Shown here: one piece after another, positions 17,653 to 26,816 of the stretch
Numbering within the stretch: position 1 is the stretch's first letter
How the letters are laid out: each line of letters starts with the position of its first letter
Assembly (NCBI RefSeq): GCF_002813295.1
Contig: NZ_PHUE01000001.1
Location: 1 to 64,000 of the forward strand
DNA length: 64,000 nt
DNA from: Flavobacterium sp. 5
Lineage (GTDB): Bacteria; Bacteroidota; Bacteroidia; Flavobacteriales; Flavobacteriaceae
Reading direction: 5' to 3'
The notes under the pieces: generated by a model
Database searches by the model: none
What the model was told of the DNA's origin: nothing
The model's input: only the letters and a program-made list of their open reading frames with translations
Made by a program: the position numbers and the translations under genes

Positions 17653-20600
17653 CTATTCTTTTAGAGTAACATCTAAATAAACCGAATGGCGCCCGTAGGT
17701 ATTATAAAAAGGCTTAAACACCACTCCATCGATAGCAAATTCTAACTTCTCAGGATTTCCTGTTATTGTTTTACTTATATCTTTAGCATCTAATGTTACT
17801 TTTCTCCATTCTTTAAGCGGCTCTTTTTCCTGAGCAGCTAGCAATATTGGTCCGTAAAATAAACTTGCCACATTTTGTTGGTCCATTACAGGATCAAGAT
17901 GAAATTGAAATGGCATACGCAACTCTATTGTGTCACCGTTTTTCCATTTATTATTTAAAGTAAGATAGCTTCCTGGAACAGCCTTAACTTTTACATCCTT
18001 ACCATTTATTTTTACAAAAAATCCTTTGGTTGCCCAAGAAGGTACACGTACATTAACATCAAACTTTCCTTCTCCTTTGATTGTCAAAAGTGTATGATCT
18101 TCGTTTGGAAAAGAAGTTGTTTGCTCTATAGTAACATTCTTTTCAGCCCATTTTAAAGTAGATGGTACATAAAGATTTACGTATAAAGCCTTGTTATCAA
18201 TACTTTTGAAATAAATAGAATTTTGAAATTTTGTACTACTTTCTAAAGCTGTACCATTACAACACGTAAAACCATTCATTTTTGCATTACCAAATTGTTT
18301 TACTGAACCTGGTCGCAACGGAATATGATAGGTATTCGCAGGTGTATTCTCAGCTACTGAAGCAAGAATATCATTGTACAAACCACGCTCGTAGTAATCC
18401 ATCAATTCGCCACGTTGCTCATAAAGAAACAGATTGCTTGTTAATTTCAACATGTTATAAGTTGCACAAGTTTCGTTTTGTCCTCCTGCAGAAAAACCGT
18501 TTTCATAAATTGTTGCTGGCTGGCTGATAAAACATTCTGCATTTGCAGGATTACTTGCTCCGGCAACTCCTCCGATACTGTACATATAATCGTTTGTAGT
18601 TTTGAACCAAAAATTATCGGCAATACGGTAATAATCAGGAGTATTCGAATCATGATACATTTCAAGAGCTCCCATAATTTGCGGGATGTGTTGATTAGCA
18701 TGTAATCCGCGGAAAGTATCTACATTTTTAGCCAAACCGTTCGAATGTTTTGCATCGCCATAAAACACTTTGATGTTATCGAATATTTGAGCAACTTCCA
18801 GATATTGTTTCTCATTTGTTATTCTGTAAAGGCGAGCCATAGCTTCATTCATTCCACCAAATTCACCCGCAATATAAGTGTTCCACATACGAATTAGTGT
18901 CTCCGTTGGCAACTTACTCATGCGAGCGTGTACCCAGCTTCCCATACCTTCTGCAGTTTCAAGAGCCTTTTTATTACCACTTACTTCATAAACATCTAGC
19001 AAACCAGCAAGTATTTTATGTAAAGTATAGTACGGTGCCCAAATTTGTGTTTTTTGACCTCCATATTTTGCACCTTTTTCTAACATGATGAATTGATCTG
19101 GTGGATAAGCACTAATAAATCCTTTTCCCCAATTCCAATAATCGGTACGAAGTCCTTCGTTGCTCAAATCTGAATCATATTCAGTTTTACCTGGTCCAAA
19201 AGGCACTGCTGTAGGATCTGAAACAGAAGGACCTCCAGCCACTTTTGGTTGTCCAGACATTTGTTCCAATTGGTAAAGTGTATTTACCATATACTCCATC
19301 TTAGCAGCAAAATTGTCTTGCAAAGCTTTATCATAACCTGTACTTGCATATGCCTGAGCAATAGCTGTTAAATAATGTCCGGTAGCATGCCCGCGTAATT
19401 TAGTGTCCTGAGTATCCCATACTCCCAAGGCTTCTGCTCCTTTTGGCTGTTCTTGTCCAAAAGCATTGCGAAACATATAAAGAAAAGAATCCGGATTTGT
19501 CTTAGCAAGCGTTTTTATAAACTTATCACGATTTTCAATAAACTTCGTATTGTGTCCATGAAGATCAGCATTTAATGACACCTCATCCAAATTAAAGGCT
19601 GCAAGTTTAAGTTCTGGTGTCGCAGCATCTTTACCTTCTTTTACTATCACTAAAGCATTTGGTTTTAAGTCTGTACCTGCAATCTTTCCAGTTACAGTAT
19701 ATTGTCCAGCTTTAAGCACTGAAATATTATCTGTTGGAGCTGGCCAAATCACTCGTACCTCTGGCCCTACAATTCCATTTTTATAAACACCTTTCATATA
19801 ACGTGGTAATCTTGGAAGAGTTCCTACTACCGTTTGCACTTTTACGTCAGTAACACTAGTCAGATATTGATTGTATAGTTGAGGAGTTGTACTTGGAAAT
19901 TTTTCTAAATCACCAACTGGCTGTTCTGCTTCTTCTTCCTCATACCCATCATCTAAAGTGTTATGATAAATTTTCGCTATTTGCTTTTCATTTAAAGGAA
20001 CTCTATACAACCTAAAATCATGTAATTTTGCATCTAAATAGGGATCTTCAGCCAAAAATGATTTTCCAATATAAAGCATGTTATTTTTAGGAGTATTCGC
20101 ATCAAATAATTGTTCTAAATTAAGTTCCATGTTCTTTGCTGAACTTACTAAAGTACCATTTACATAAGTACTCAATGTTTTAGAAGGGATATCAATAACA
20201 ACAACTATATGATACCATTTATTAGCTTCTAAATTTGGAGAATTGGTTTCATATTTTTTTCCTGTTTGTATAGCAATTTCAGTATGAAAACCAGTGTCTT
20301 TTTTATTACCTGTTGGAGCTACAAAAAAATGTGTCTTAGCATTTTTTCCAAAATCAAAAAAATGTTGACCGCTTTGTTCAGCACGCAAATAAATCCATCC
20401 AGATATGCTTAATGATTCTTCTCCTGCAAAAGCTTCGCTCGGCAATGCAACAAAACCTTTACTATCTGCCGACAATGAAAGTACTTTACCAAACTGCTCA
20501 TCATTTATGAATTTCATATTTGATTCCAATATAGTACCGTGCAGATTATTTCTCGACCAATCTTTTACATCACCATCAAAAACATAGCGGGCAATCAGTC

Positions 20601-20712
20601 CAGTTTCTCCAATACCATCTAAAATCTGATCCCCATCTTGTGCCCAAAGAGCTGTTGAATTCATGGAACCAAAACCCAACATAGCGCAGATAATAAGTTT
20701 ATGCATCTTCAT
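17653..20712 (-). CDS. Glycoside hydrolase family 127 (beta-L-arabinofuranosidase) with N-terminal LamG domain
   Basis: The start at 20712 gives a normal signal peptide (MKMHK...LWAQ); an earlier in-frame ATG at 20769 would add an unlikely 19-residue extension. 1019 aa. Residues about 40-250 form a LamG-like jelly roll, followed by a linker domain (about 270-380) and the DUF1680/GH127 (alpha/alpha)6 catalytic region. The Zn-cysteine active site of GH127 is present: Glu747-x-Cys749 (N-E-T-C-A-T-Y) and Cys817-Cys818 (F-T-C-C-N-G). It corresponds to Glu338, Cys340, nucleophile Cys417 and Cys418 of bifidobacterial HypBA1. That enzyme removes beta-L-arabinofuranose from hydroxyproline-linked chains. 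It is the first gene of the minus-strand operon. Confidence 0.9.
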   Translation of the reverse strand: MKMHKLIICAMLGFGSMNSTALWAQDGDQILDGIGETGLIARYVFDGDVKDWSRNNLHGTILESNMKFINDEQFGKVLSLSADSKGFVALPSEAFAGEESLSISGWIYLRAEQSGQHFFDFGKNAKTHFFVAPTGNKKDTGFHTEIAIQTGKKYETNSPNLEANKWYHIVVVIDIPSKTLSTYVNGTLVSSAKNMELNLEQLFDANTPKNNMLYIGKSFLAEDPYLDAKLHDFRLYRVPLNEKQIAKIYHNTLDDGYEEEEAEQPVGDLEKFPSTTPQLYNQYLTSVTDVKVQTVVGTLPRLPRYMKGVYKNGIVGPEVRVIWPAPTDNISVLKAGQYTVTGKIAGTDLKPNALVIVKEGKDAATPELKLAAFNLDEVSLNADLHGHNTKFIENRDKFIKTLAKTNPDSFLYMFRNAFGQEQPKGAEALGVWDTQDTKLRGHATGHYLTAIAQAYASTGYDKALQDNFAAKMEYMVNTLYQLEQMSGQPKVAGGPSVSDPTAVPFGPGKTEYDSDLSNEGLRTDYWNWGKGFISAYPPDQFIMLEKGAKYGGQKTQIWAPYYTLHKILAGLLDVYEVSGNKKALETAEGMGSWVHARMSKLPTETLIRMWNTYIAGEFGGMNEAMARLYRITNEKQYLEVAQIFDNIKVFYGDAKHSNGLAKNVDTFRGLHANQHIPQIMGALEMYHDSNTPDYYRIADNFWFKTTNDYMYSIGGVAGASNPANAECFISQPATIYENGFSAGGQNETCATYNMLKLTSNLFLYEQRGELMDYYERGLYNDILASVAENTPANTYHIPLRPGSVKQFGNAKMNGFTCCNGTALESSTKFQNSIYFKSIDNKALYVNLYVPSTLKWAEKNVTIEQTTSFPNEDHTLLTIKGEGKFDVNVRVPSWATKGFFVKINGKDVKVKAVPGSYLTLNNKWKNGDTIELRMPFQFHLDPVMDQQNVASLFYGPILLAAQEKEPLKEWRKVTLDAKDISKTITGNPEKLEFAIDGVVFKPFYNTYGRHSVYLDVTLKE

Positions 20713-21464
20713 AATTAAATCACTTTTTTCACTATTTATAAAACCTATATATTCAAACAAAAACAACACTATTAATTTGAAGAAATGTTTTAAAATTAAA
20801 ATCAGAATATCTTCTTTTCGATAAGATTAAATTTCGACTTCTTTAATGTTCTTTAATAAATACATTTTTGTTTGAATATTAACATTTGTAAAATTAAAAG
20901 CATTTACCAAACCAATAGAACGGTATTTTATCCTAAACAAATACTATGTTATCTTAAATATACTGTTTTTTAAATTTTAAAGAATAAATTAAACAATGTC
21001 TGAAAGTCAAAATCAAGTACAGTGCTAAAATTAAATTAGTCACCCAACTAAATAATTTTCCAAATCTGAACATTAAAATCAATCCTTTTTTCTCAAATCT
21101 CCTTCAATTATTAGACAATTTCATTCTTCCAAACAAACAAAATGGCAGTGTTTAATATTTCTACATCTAATAAATGCTTTTCTTTTTATTATCAAACCTC
21201 TTAAATACCACCTAACTTAAATCATTAAAAAACAGGATAATATAGTATTACAATGTCATAATATTCATACTTTATTAAATTCTCTTTTATTATAATTTCA
21301 CAAGTGTAAAAATAACACTATTAAAAATAAAGTACTACTACAAACCAAGTATTATTCTATAATTATTAGTGTCCTTATATAAATAAAACTAGCAATTTTT
21401 ATAGCATCCTTTCAATTTTCAAATTGCTTATCCTTTTCATTGTAACCAATAAACCAATAATTAT
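20713..21464. other. 752-bp divergent intergenic region
   Basis: This separates the start of the minus-strand hydrolase operon from the plus-strand gene at 21465 and must hold both promoters. It is very AT-rich. No TAnnTTTG box with a matching TTG was found on either strand in a convincing position, only TAnnnTTTG-like near misses around 20880. No regulator gene, tRNA or open frame is present. Confidence 0.5.
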
Positions 21465-23708
21465 ATGAAAACATTTTTATTACAAATTATGCTTTTTCTC
21501 AGCAGTTATTTCGCAATCGCACAGAAAACCCTCTTTACACCTACAGAATGGAGTGATCCTAATAATGAATTTTACAATAAAACCTCTAGTAGTAGAAGAT
21601 ACGAGTCTACTAATTTTGTTTTGTATTGGGGAGATAAGGTAGGTACTAATCCAGCTGCCTATTCAGACCCAGCGTTACGTTTTACTCCTAAATCGGTTGC
21701 AGACACATTAGAGTATTGTTTTAAACGCTACATAACAGATTTACATTTTGTAAGTAATGCCAGTACCAAAAATTTAGGAAAGTACAAAATCATTATCATG
21801 ATGATGAATACCTGGAATTCTACAGATCCTCGTTTGGAGGCTTTCGCGCAGGCGAGTTCTTTTAGTAATACTATTGGAGCTATGTTTGTACATCCAGAAG
21901 CGACCAGAGATGGGGGTGCCTTATCTCATGAGTTTGCTCATACGCTACAAATGATGATGCAAATTCAGGAGAATCCAGGTAACGGAAACGCTTTTTCGGG
22001 TTACGATTGGGCAAGTCCATTTTATGAAGGTCATGCCAATTTCATGCGCTCACAAGCCTATGCTCAATGGGCAGAAATAGATGGAACTCTAACCCGATGG
22101 ATACAAACCAGGCATTTCATGTGGTCCTCGAATCGACATCATTACACCAATTTTCATTTGATGTATTATGTGCAAGAGAAAGATGGATTTGATTTTACCA
22201 GAAGAATGTGGGCAGAATCTACAAACCAAGAACACCCGCTTGAAACTATCAAAAGATTAAAAGGTTTTACTCAGGACCAACTTAACGATTATCTATGGGG
22301 TTATGCACAACGTCAGCCTGCATTTGATTACCCTATTCAGTGGAACTCTCAAATTAATACAACTAGTAATTTTGGTAAAAAAATTAGAGAAGTCCATCAG
22401 GCAATTCAGAATTATATGCCTCGCTATACCAGCAGGCAATATACCCTTTTGACTAAAGTTACAGGAACAACCGATCAATTTTACACAAATAGCGATTGGG
22501 CTCCACAGGACTATGGAATGAATGTTATTCCTTTGTATCCAACATGTACAGGTACTGAAAAGAAAGTTACCATTAAATTTAAAGGCCACTCCGAAGTAAA
22601 CCCAACACAAGCTGGATGGCGATATGGTTTTGTTACGACTAAAGCTGATGGTACCATATCACGTTATAGCCCCATGTACAAAACGGATGGAGAAGCCTCA
22701 TTTACTCTAAAAACAGCAACTGAAGCCAACATTTTTCTAGTTGTATTTTCGGCTCCAAAAGTGCATGTAAATTATAATATGGATGAAGGATATCCGAAAC
22801 AAAGAAGATATCCTTATGAGGTGAAAATTGCAAATGCAAAGCCAGAAGGATTTCAACCAGCAGCTGATTTTAGAAAATTCCTTAAAACAAACGGACACTT
22901 ACATAGTAATGGTGGCGGATGGGTATCTAATACTGCCAGTGTAGCATCATCAGTATATGTTGGACCTTATGCAATTGTGTTAAATGGTACCCTTTCTGGC
23001 AATGCTCGTGTAGATGGATTTGCAATGGTTGATGGCGGAATTATCAACGGAAATGCCATAGTAAGAGATAATGGTTGTGTCTATAATGCAAACTTATCAA
23101 GTAGTGCCATTGTAGAAGGAAATGCGTGGATGGAAGGTGGTTCTGTGGCTAACACCGCTAAAATCAGAGGAAATGCCATGTTATTTGCTGGAAATTTTGG
23201 TGGCTCAGTTGTTGTAGGTGGTGATGCCGAAATAGGAAGCTGTTCTACTGCGGGAACCTACCTTCAATTCCCCTATTGGAGAAATGGCAGAGTTGAATGT
23301 GATGGAAAAGGTGCCAGCGATACTTCGAATATCGATATAAATGCCACGTTTACCAATTTTTCTGCTTCAACAATGGCATTTAGTACAACACCAACTTGTA
23401 CCGTAACAGGTCTTACTGCTAAAAAAGAAGCTAAGGAGTCTGTTTTAGAATCTGATTATAGTCTAAGCATTTCTCCAAACCCAACAGCTGGAAATATAAC
23501 AATTTCTTTTATGCAGACGCAACAAGAAAATGCTATTATATCATTATTTGATGTGAATGGCCGTAAACTAAAAGACATTACAAATCAAACCTATGACATT
23601 GGGAGAGCTACCGTTGAATATAATTGCAGTAATTTGACACCTGGTATTTACTTTTTTAATATTCAGATAGGTAATACTATTGAAACTAAATCTTTTATTA
23701 AAAAATAA
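21465..23708 (+). CDS. Secreted HExxH metallopeptidase-like protein with beta-helix repeats and T9SS sorting domain
   Basis: 747 aa. Signal peptide ..YFAIAQ. Zinc motif His155-Glu156-F-A-His159 and candidate third ligand Glu188 (F-Y-E-G-H-A-N). Residues about 330-460 are a beta-sandwich with A-G-W-R-Y-G-F-V. From about 465 to 625 short repeats of the form G-N-A-x-V-x-G recur (G-N-A-R-V, G-N-A-I-V, G-N-A-W-M, G-N-A-M-L), suggesting a left-handed beta-helix. The C-terminus (about 665-747, S-P-N-P-T ... K-S-F-I-K-K) is a T9SS type A sorting domain. The first 460 residues are homologous to the protein at 8041-9354. It faces away from the hydrolase operon. Activity and substrate unknown. Confidence 0.78.
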   Translation: MKTFLLQIMLFLSSYFAIAQKTLFTPTEWSDPNNEFYNKTSSSRRYESTNFVLYWGDKVGTNPAAYSDPALRFTPKSVADTLEYCFKRYITDLHFVSNASTKNLGKYKIIIMMMNTWNSTDPRLEAFAQASSFSNTIGAMFVHPEATRDGGALSHEFAHTLQMMMQIQENPGNGNAFSGYDWASPFYEGHANFMRSQAYAQWAEIDGTLTRWIQTRHFMWSSNRHHYTNFHLMYYVQEKDGFDFTRRMWAESTNQEHPLETIKRLKGFTQDQLNDYLWGYAQRQPAFDYPIQWNSQINTTSNFGKKIREVHQAIQNYMPRYTSRQYTLLTKVTGTTDQFYTNSDWAPQDYGMNVIPLYPTCTGTEKKVTIKFKGHSEVNPTQAGWRYGFVTTKADGTISRYSPMYKTDGEASFTLKTATEANIFLVVFSAPKVHVNYNMDEGYPKQRRYPYEVKIANAKPEGFQPAADFRKFLKTNGHLHSNGGGWVSNTASVASSVYVGPYAIVLNGTLSGNARVDGFAMVDGGIINGNAIVRDNGCVYNANLSSSAIVEGNAWMEGGSVANTAKIRGNAMLFAGNFGGSVVVGGDAEIGSCSTAGTYLQFPYWRNGRVECDGKGASDTSNIDINATFTNFSASTMAFSTTPTCTVTGLTAKKEAKESVLESDYSLSISPNPTAGNITISFMQTQQENAIISLFDVNGRKLKDITNQTYDIGRATVEYNCSNLTPGIYFFNIQIGNTIETKSFIKK

Positions 23709-23740
23709 GAAGAACTTTAGTTTAGCATTGATAATGAATA

Positions 23741-23775
23741 AAGAAGCCTAATTTTTTCAAATTAGGCTTCTTTTG
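23741..23775 (+). terminator. Rho-independent terminator
   Basis: A perfect 14-bp stem, AAGAAGCCTAATTT (23741-23754) with AAATTAGGCTTCTT (23759-23772), 4-base loop, then TTTTG. It ends the gene at 21465. Confidence 0.92.
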
Positions 23776-24084
23776 TTTGTCTCATTGCTACAACTTATCA
23801 TTACCAAAATGATATAGTAATGCGCTTTTATCATAACGTCTCGTTTTAAAATAACTATACAGATTATTAAATAAATCCTAATATATTTATACAAATATAG
23901 TTTTAGTCCTAAATCAACTATACAACTGGGTATTTATTGATGACATAAATTGCTTGGATAAGATGCAGTGAAAACAATACAAAAAACAATTTTATAAATT
24001 GGTCAAGGCTAAATTGCCTGCAAAATCAAGAAATACCTTGATTTAAATTAATACTGCTTCTAATAGCTTTAAAACAGAAAAAAA
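23776..24084. other. Gene-free spacer upstream of the DUF1801 gene
   Basis: About 300 AT-rich bases with no open frame. A small 8-bp hairpin AAATCAAG/CTTGATTT lies at 24023-24044. No clear promoter box was placed. Confidence 0.4.
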
Positions 24085-24456
24085 ATGGTACAGCAGCTTC
24101 AAAACTATTATCTGAATAAAGAAGAGCCAAACAAAAGTTGTTTGCTTGCATTACGGAACATTATCCTTAATCAGGACGCACACATAACTGAAACAGTGAA
24201 ATATGGAATGCCCTGCTTCTGCTATAAGAAAAAAATGTTTTGTTATTTGTGGACAAATAAAAAGACAGACGAACCATATATTCTTATGGTAGAAGGTAAA
24301 TACCTTGACGATCCAGAATTAGAAGAAGGCAGCCGTTCCCGGATGAAGATTTTTAAAGTTAACCCAAACAAAGATTTACCAATAAAAAAAATTGAGAGCA
24401 TTTTACAAAAAGCGTTGGACTTATACAGGACAGGTATAATTAAACTAAAAGATTGA
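24085..24456 (+). CDS. DUF1801 (YdhG-like) domain protein
   Basis: 123 aa without signal peptide, cytoplasmic. The layout E-T-V-K-Y-G-M-P-C-F (residues about 36-45), then a beta-rich middle and a K-D-L-P-I-K-K-I-E-S-I end, is that of DUF1801 proteins, small stand-alone domains sometimes named iron chaperone-like. Function is not established. Separate transcription unit with 300-base spacers on both sides. Confidence 0.75.
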   Translation: MVQQLQNYYLNKEEPNKSCLLALRNIILNQDAHITETVKYGMPCFCYKKKMFCYLWTNKKTDEPYILMVEGKYLDDPELEEGSRSRMKIFKVNPNKDLPIKKIESILQKALDLYRTGIIKLKD

Positions 24457-24714
24457 TTGATATAAAATTACATACGAATATTTGCAATGAAAACTCTCAA
24501 AAAAAGACATAAATGAAGTCCAAAGTCAAATCAATGAAACACCTGGAAAAACCCTTGAATAGAATCGCTCTTGAACTCGAATTTTGAAACCAGATAATTC
24601 AAAATTTGGTGCAAAAATGCATAAAATAAAACGGCTAATTTAAAAACTAAAAAATTGCACTAGAAACTTAAAACTGCCTAATGACAAGGTAAATAAAAGT
24701 TCAAAAACTTTAAA

Positions 24715-24782
24715 TTGAGCTTTAAAGAAAGGTAAAATGAGCTTTACAGCAAAATAATTCAAGAATATAAATTGTATTTTTG
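24715..24782 (+). promoter_or_regulatory. araC promoter with paired direct-repeat operator
   Basis: Two direct repeats of a TTGAGCTTTACAGAAAA-like half-site have their TGAGC starting at 24716 and 24738, 22 bp apart. A -7 box TATTTTTG lies at 24775-24782, 37 bp after the second TGAGC. No -33 TTG is evident, as expected for an activator-dependent promoter. The same arrangement with the same spacing precedes the gene at 25733, so the AraC protein encoded at 24813 probably binds here. The rest of 24457-24714 shows no feature. Confidence 0.72.
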
Positions 24783-24812
24783 CATGTCAATAAACTAATA
24801 ATCAATTAAATA

Positions 24813-25640
24813 ATGGAAGCACAACAAGAAGACAAATTAAAAACCATAGGCTATTCGGGAATATTTCTTTCGTGCTTCTCTGATTATAGCGAAAAGTGTA
24901 TTCATGCAACGCCTGAACACGTTTTGGTTTACTTGTATTCGGGTGAACAAATTATTGAAGACAGAAACAAAAAAATAAAACTGCAGGCAGGTGATTGTGC
25001 CTTTATCCGAAGAGACCATCGATTGAAAATGTACAAAAATAGCAAAGGAGAAGATTTATATAAAGGTATTTCTCTAACATTCAAACGGAGTGTTTTGCGT
25101 GATTTTTACAGTAAAATGGACAAATCGGAAATCCAGAAAGAGGTAAAAGTTTCGGATAAAACCGTTTTTAAACTCGAACGAAATCCTGCAATAGAAAGTT
25201 TATTTCAATCGCTTACCCCTTATTTCGACAGCAATGTAAAACCAACTGAAGGTGTTACAAATTTGAAATTACTGGAAGGAATTTATGCTATTTTGAATAG
25301 TAATGAAGCGCTCTACCCTATACTTTTCGACTTTGCCGAACCTTGGAAAATTGATCTGTTAGAGTTTCTCAATAGTAATTATATGGAAGAACTTTCAATG
25401 GAGCAGATTGCCTCGTTTACAGGTAGAAGCTTAGCCACATTTAAACGGGATTTCAAAAAAATAAGCAGCCTTACACCCCAAAAATGGCTGATAAAAAAAC
25501 GCTTAGAAATGGCTTACATCAAGCTAAAAGAAGAAAACAGAAAAGTACAAGATGTGTATTTGGAAGTTGGTTTTAAAAATCCTTCCCATTTCTCGACCGC
25601 ATTTAAAAAACAATACGGCATTCCACCGACAGAAGTATAA
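24813..25640 (+). CDS. AraC family transcriptional regulator
   Basis: 275 aa. The N-terminal 150 residues contain a cupin-like sensor (L-Q-A-G-D-C-A-F-I-R-R). The C-terminal residues about 200-275 are a double helix-turn-helix of the AraC/XylS type (M-E-Q-I-A-S-F-T-G-R-S-L-A-T-F; V-Q-D-V-Y-L-E-V-G-F-K-N-P-S-H-F). It heads a run of four same-strand genes. Matching direct-repeat pairs before this gene and before the next one imply autoregulation and control of the downstream operon. The inducer cannot be deduced. Confidence 0.9.
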   Translation: MEAQQEDKLKTIGYSGIFLSCFSDYSEKCIHATPEHVLVYLYSGEQIIEDRNKKIKLQAGDCAFIRRDHRLKMYKNSKGEDLYKGISLTFKRSVLRDFYSKMDKSEIQKEVKVSDKTVFKLERNPAIESLFQSLTPYFDSNVKPTEGVTNLKLLEGIYAILNSNEALYPILFDFAEPWKIDLLEFLNSNYMEELSMEQIASFTGRSLATFKRDFKKISSLTPQKWLIKKRLEMAYIKLKEENRKVQDVYLEVGFKNPSHFSTAFKKQYGIPPTEV

Positions 25641-25642
25641 AA

Positions 25643-25710
25643 TTGAGCTTTACAGAAAAGCTATTTGAGCCTTACAGAAAACCATCTGTGAGGCTTTGTC
25701 TTTAAATTTG
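25643..25710 (+). promoter_or_regulatory. Second AraC-type promoter, before the acetyltransferase gene
   Basis: Half-sites TTGAGCTTTACAGAAAA (TGAGC from 25644) and TTGAGCCTTACAGAAAA (TGAGC from 25666), again 22 bp apart. A -7 box TAAATTTG lies at 25703-25710, again 37 bp from the second TGAGC. The layout is identical to the promoter at 24715-24782. Confidence 0.75.
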
Positions 25711-25732
25711 CATTGTAATAAATAGGGAAACA

Positions 25733-26293
25733 ATGGAGACTAAAACAATTTTTGATCGACTAAAAAACGGTGAAACCATTTCATCAAACGACAATGAAGC
25801 GTATAAAATGCGTGAAGCTTCGTTTGAAACAAAAAAATTATTGGTTCAGATGAATAATTCAACAGATCCTGTTGAAATAAGAAACTTATTAAGCCAAATT
25901 ACAGCAGCTGAAATTGACGAAAGCGTAACTGTATTTACGCCCTTGTACATTAATTACGGAAAACATACTAAAATTGGTAAAAACGTATTCATCAACTTCG
26001 ATTGTGTTTTTTTGGATTTAGGTGGCATTACCATTGAAGATAATGTGCTAATAGCGCCAAAAGTCAGCCTGCTTTCCGAAGGACATCCTGTATCGCCTGA
26101 AGACAGACATTCGCTTTCTGTTGCGACTATTCTCATCAAAAAAAATGCTTGGATTGGAGCAAATGCGACTATTCTGCAAGGTGTAACTATTGGCGAAAAT
26201 GCAATCGTAGCGGCAGGTTCTGTAGTTTCAAAAGATGTTCCTGATAATACCATCGTTGGTGGAATTCCGGCAAAAAAATTAAAAACAATTTAA
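25733..26293 (+). CDS. Maltose/galactoside O-acetyltransferase-like hexapeptide protein
   Basis: 186 aa. An N-terminal helical cap (residues 1-60) is followed by left-handed beta-helix hexapeptide repeats with the usual loop bearing the catalytic His (S-E-G-H-P-V) and the [13 protein letters not shown] coil; it ends G-G-I-P-A-K. The family (LacA/Maa/NodL) transfers acetyl from acetyl-CoA to sugar hydroxyls in the cytoplasm as a trimer. First target gene behind the second AraC-type promoter. Confidence 0.88.
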   Translation: METKTIFDRLKNGETISSNDNEAYKMREASFETKKLLVQMNNSTDPVEIRNLLSQITAAEIDESVTVFTPLYINYGKHTKIGKNVFINFDCVFLDLGGITIEDNVLIAPKVSLLSEGHPVSPEDRHSLSVATILIKKNAWIGANATILQGVTIGENAIVAAGSVVSKDVPDNTIVGGIPAKKLKTI

Positions 26294-26310
26294 TTAAAAC
26301 AGTAATAAAA

Positions 26311-26772
26311 ATGAAAATTATATCTGCATTATTAGTGAGTTTCATCTGCGTGCAATTGTTTGCTTGCAGTAAAAACAATGAATCTGAGCCATTAAATAAT
26401 GATGATACGAATACCATAAATGAATCGAAAATGAGAATAACAATTGGAGACAAAGTTTTTTATGTAACACTGAGCGATAATCCTACTGCCTCTGCTTTTA
26501 AGGCCTTATTGCCAATGACACTTACTTTGAGTGAATTGAATAATAATGAAAAAGTATATCATTTGAATACCACACTTCCAACCAATTCCAGCCCTGGCGG
26601 AACTATTCAGGTTGGAGATTTTATGTTGTACGGAAATAATGCTTTGGTTTTATTTTACGAGAGCTTTAACACTTCTTATACCTACACAAGACTAGGAAAA
26701 GTGGATGATATTTCTGGTTACAAAGTGGCTTTGGGAAGTGGAAATGTAACGGTAAAGTTTGAGTTGCAGTAA
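26311..26772 (+). CDS. Cyclophilin-like fold lipoprotein
   Basis: 153 aa. Lipoprotein signal with L-F-A-C-S-K (Cys20). Residues about 44-153 match small cyclophilin-like proteins: M-R-I-T-I-G-D-K-V-F at the start, G-D-F-M-L-Y-G-N-N-A-L-V-L-F-Y in the middle and R-L-G-K-V near the end. From memory these proteins are often encoded beside AraC regulators and oxidoreductases; no activity is established. The gene starts 17 bases after the acetyltransferase, so it is probably co-transcribed. Confidence 0.75.
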   Translation: MKIISALLVSFICVQLFACSKNNESEPLNNDDTNTINESKMRITIGDKVFYVTLSDNPTASAFKALLPMTLTLSELNNNEKVYHLNTTLPTNSSPGGTIQVGDFMLYGNNALVLFYESFNTSYTYTRLGKVDDISGYKVALGSGNVTVKFELQ

Positions 26773-26816
26773 GACCAAATTTTCGAAAATGAAATTTTAA
26801 CCTAATAATTTAGACA

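Noticed and set aside
20713..20769. N-terminal extension of the GH127 protein
   Set aside because: A proper signal peptide begins at 20712; the extension would bury it.
20870..20895. Promoter box for the gene at 21465
   Set aside because: The sequence is TAnnnTTTG, one base too long, and lies about 570 bases upstream of the start.
4753..23708. Canonical polysaccharide utilization locus
   Set aside because: No SusC/SusD pair, hybrid two-component or ECF regulator lies within it; the only TonB receptor in the window (33202-35742) belongs to a separate FecR system.
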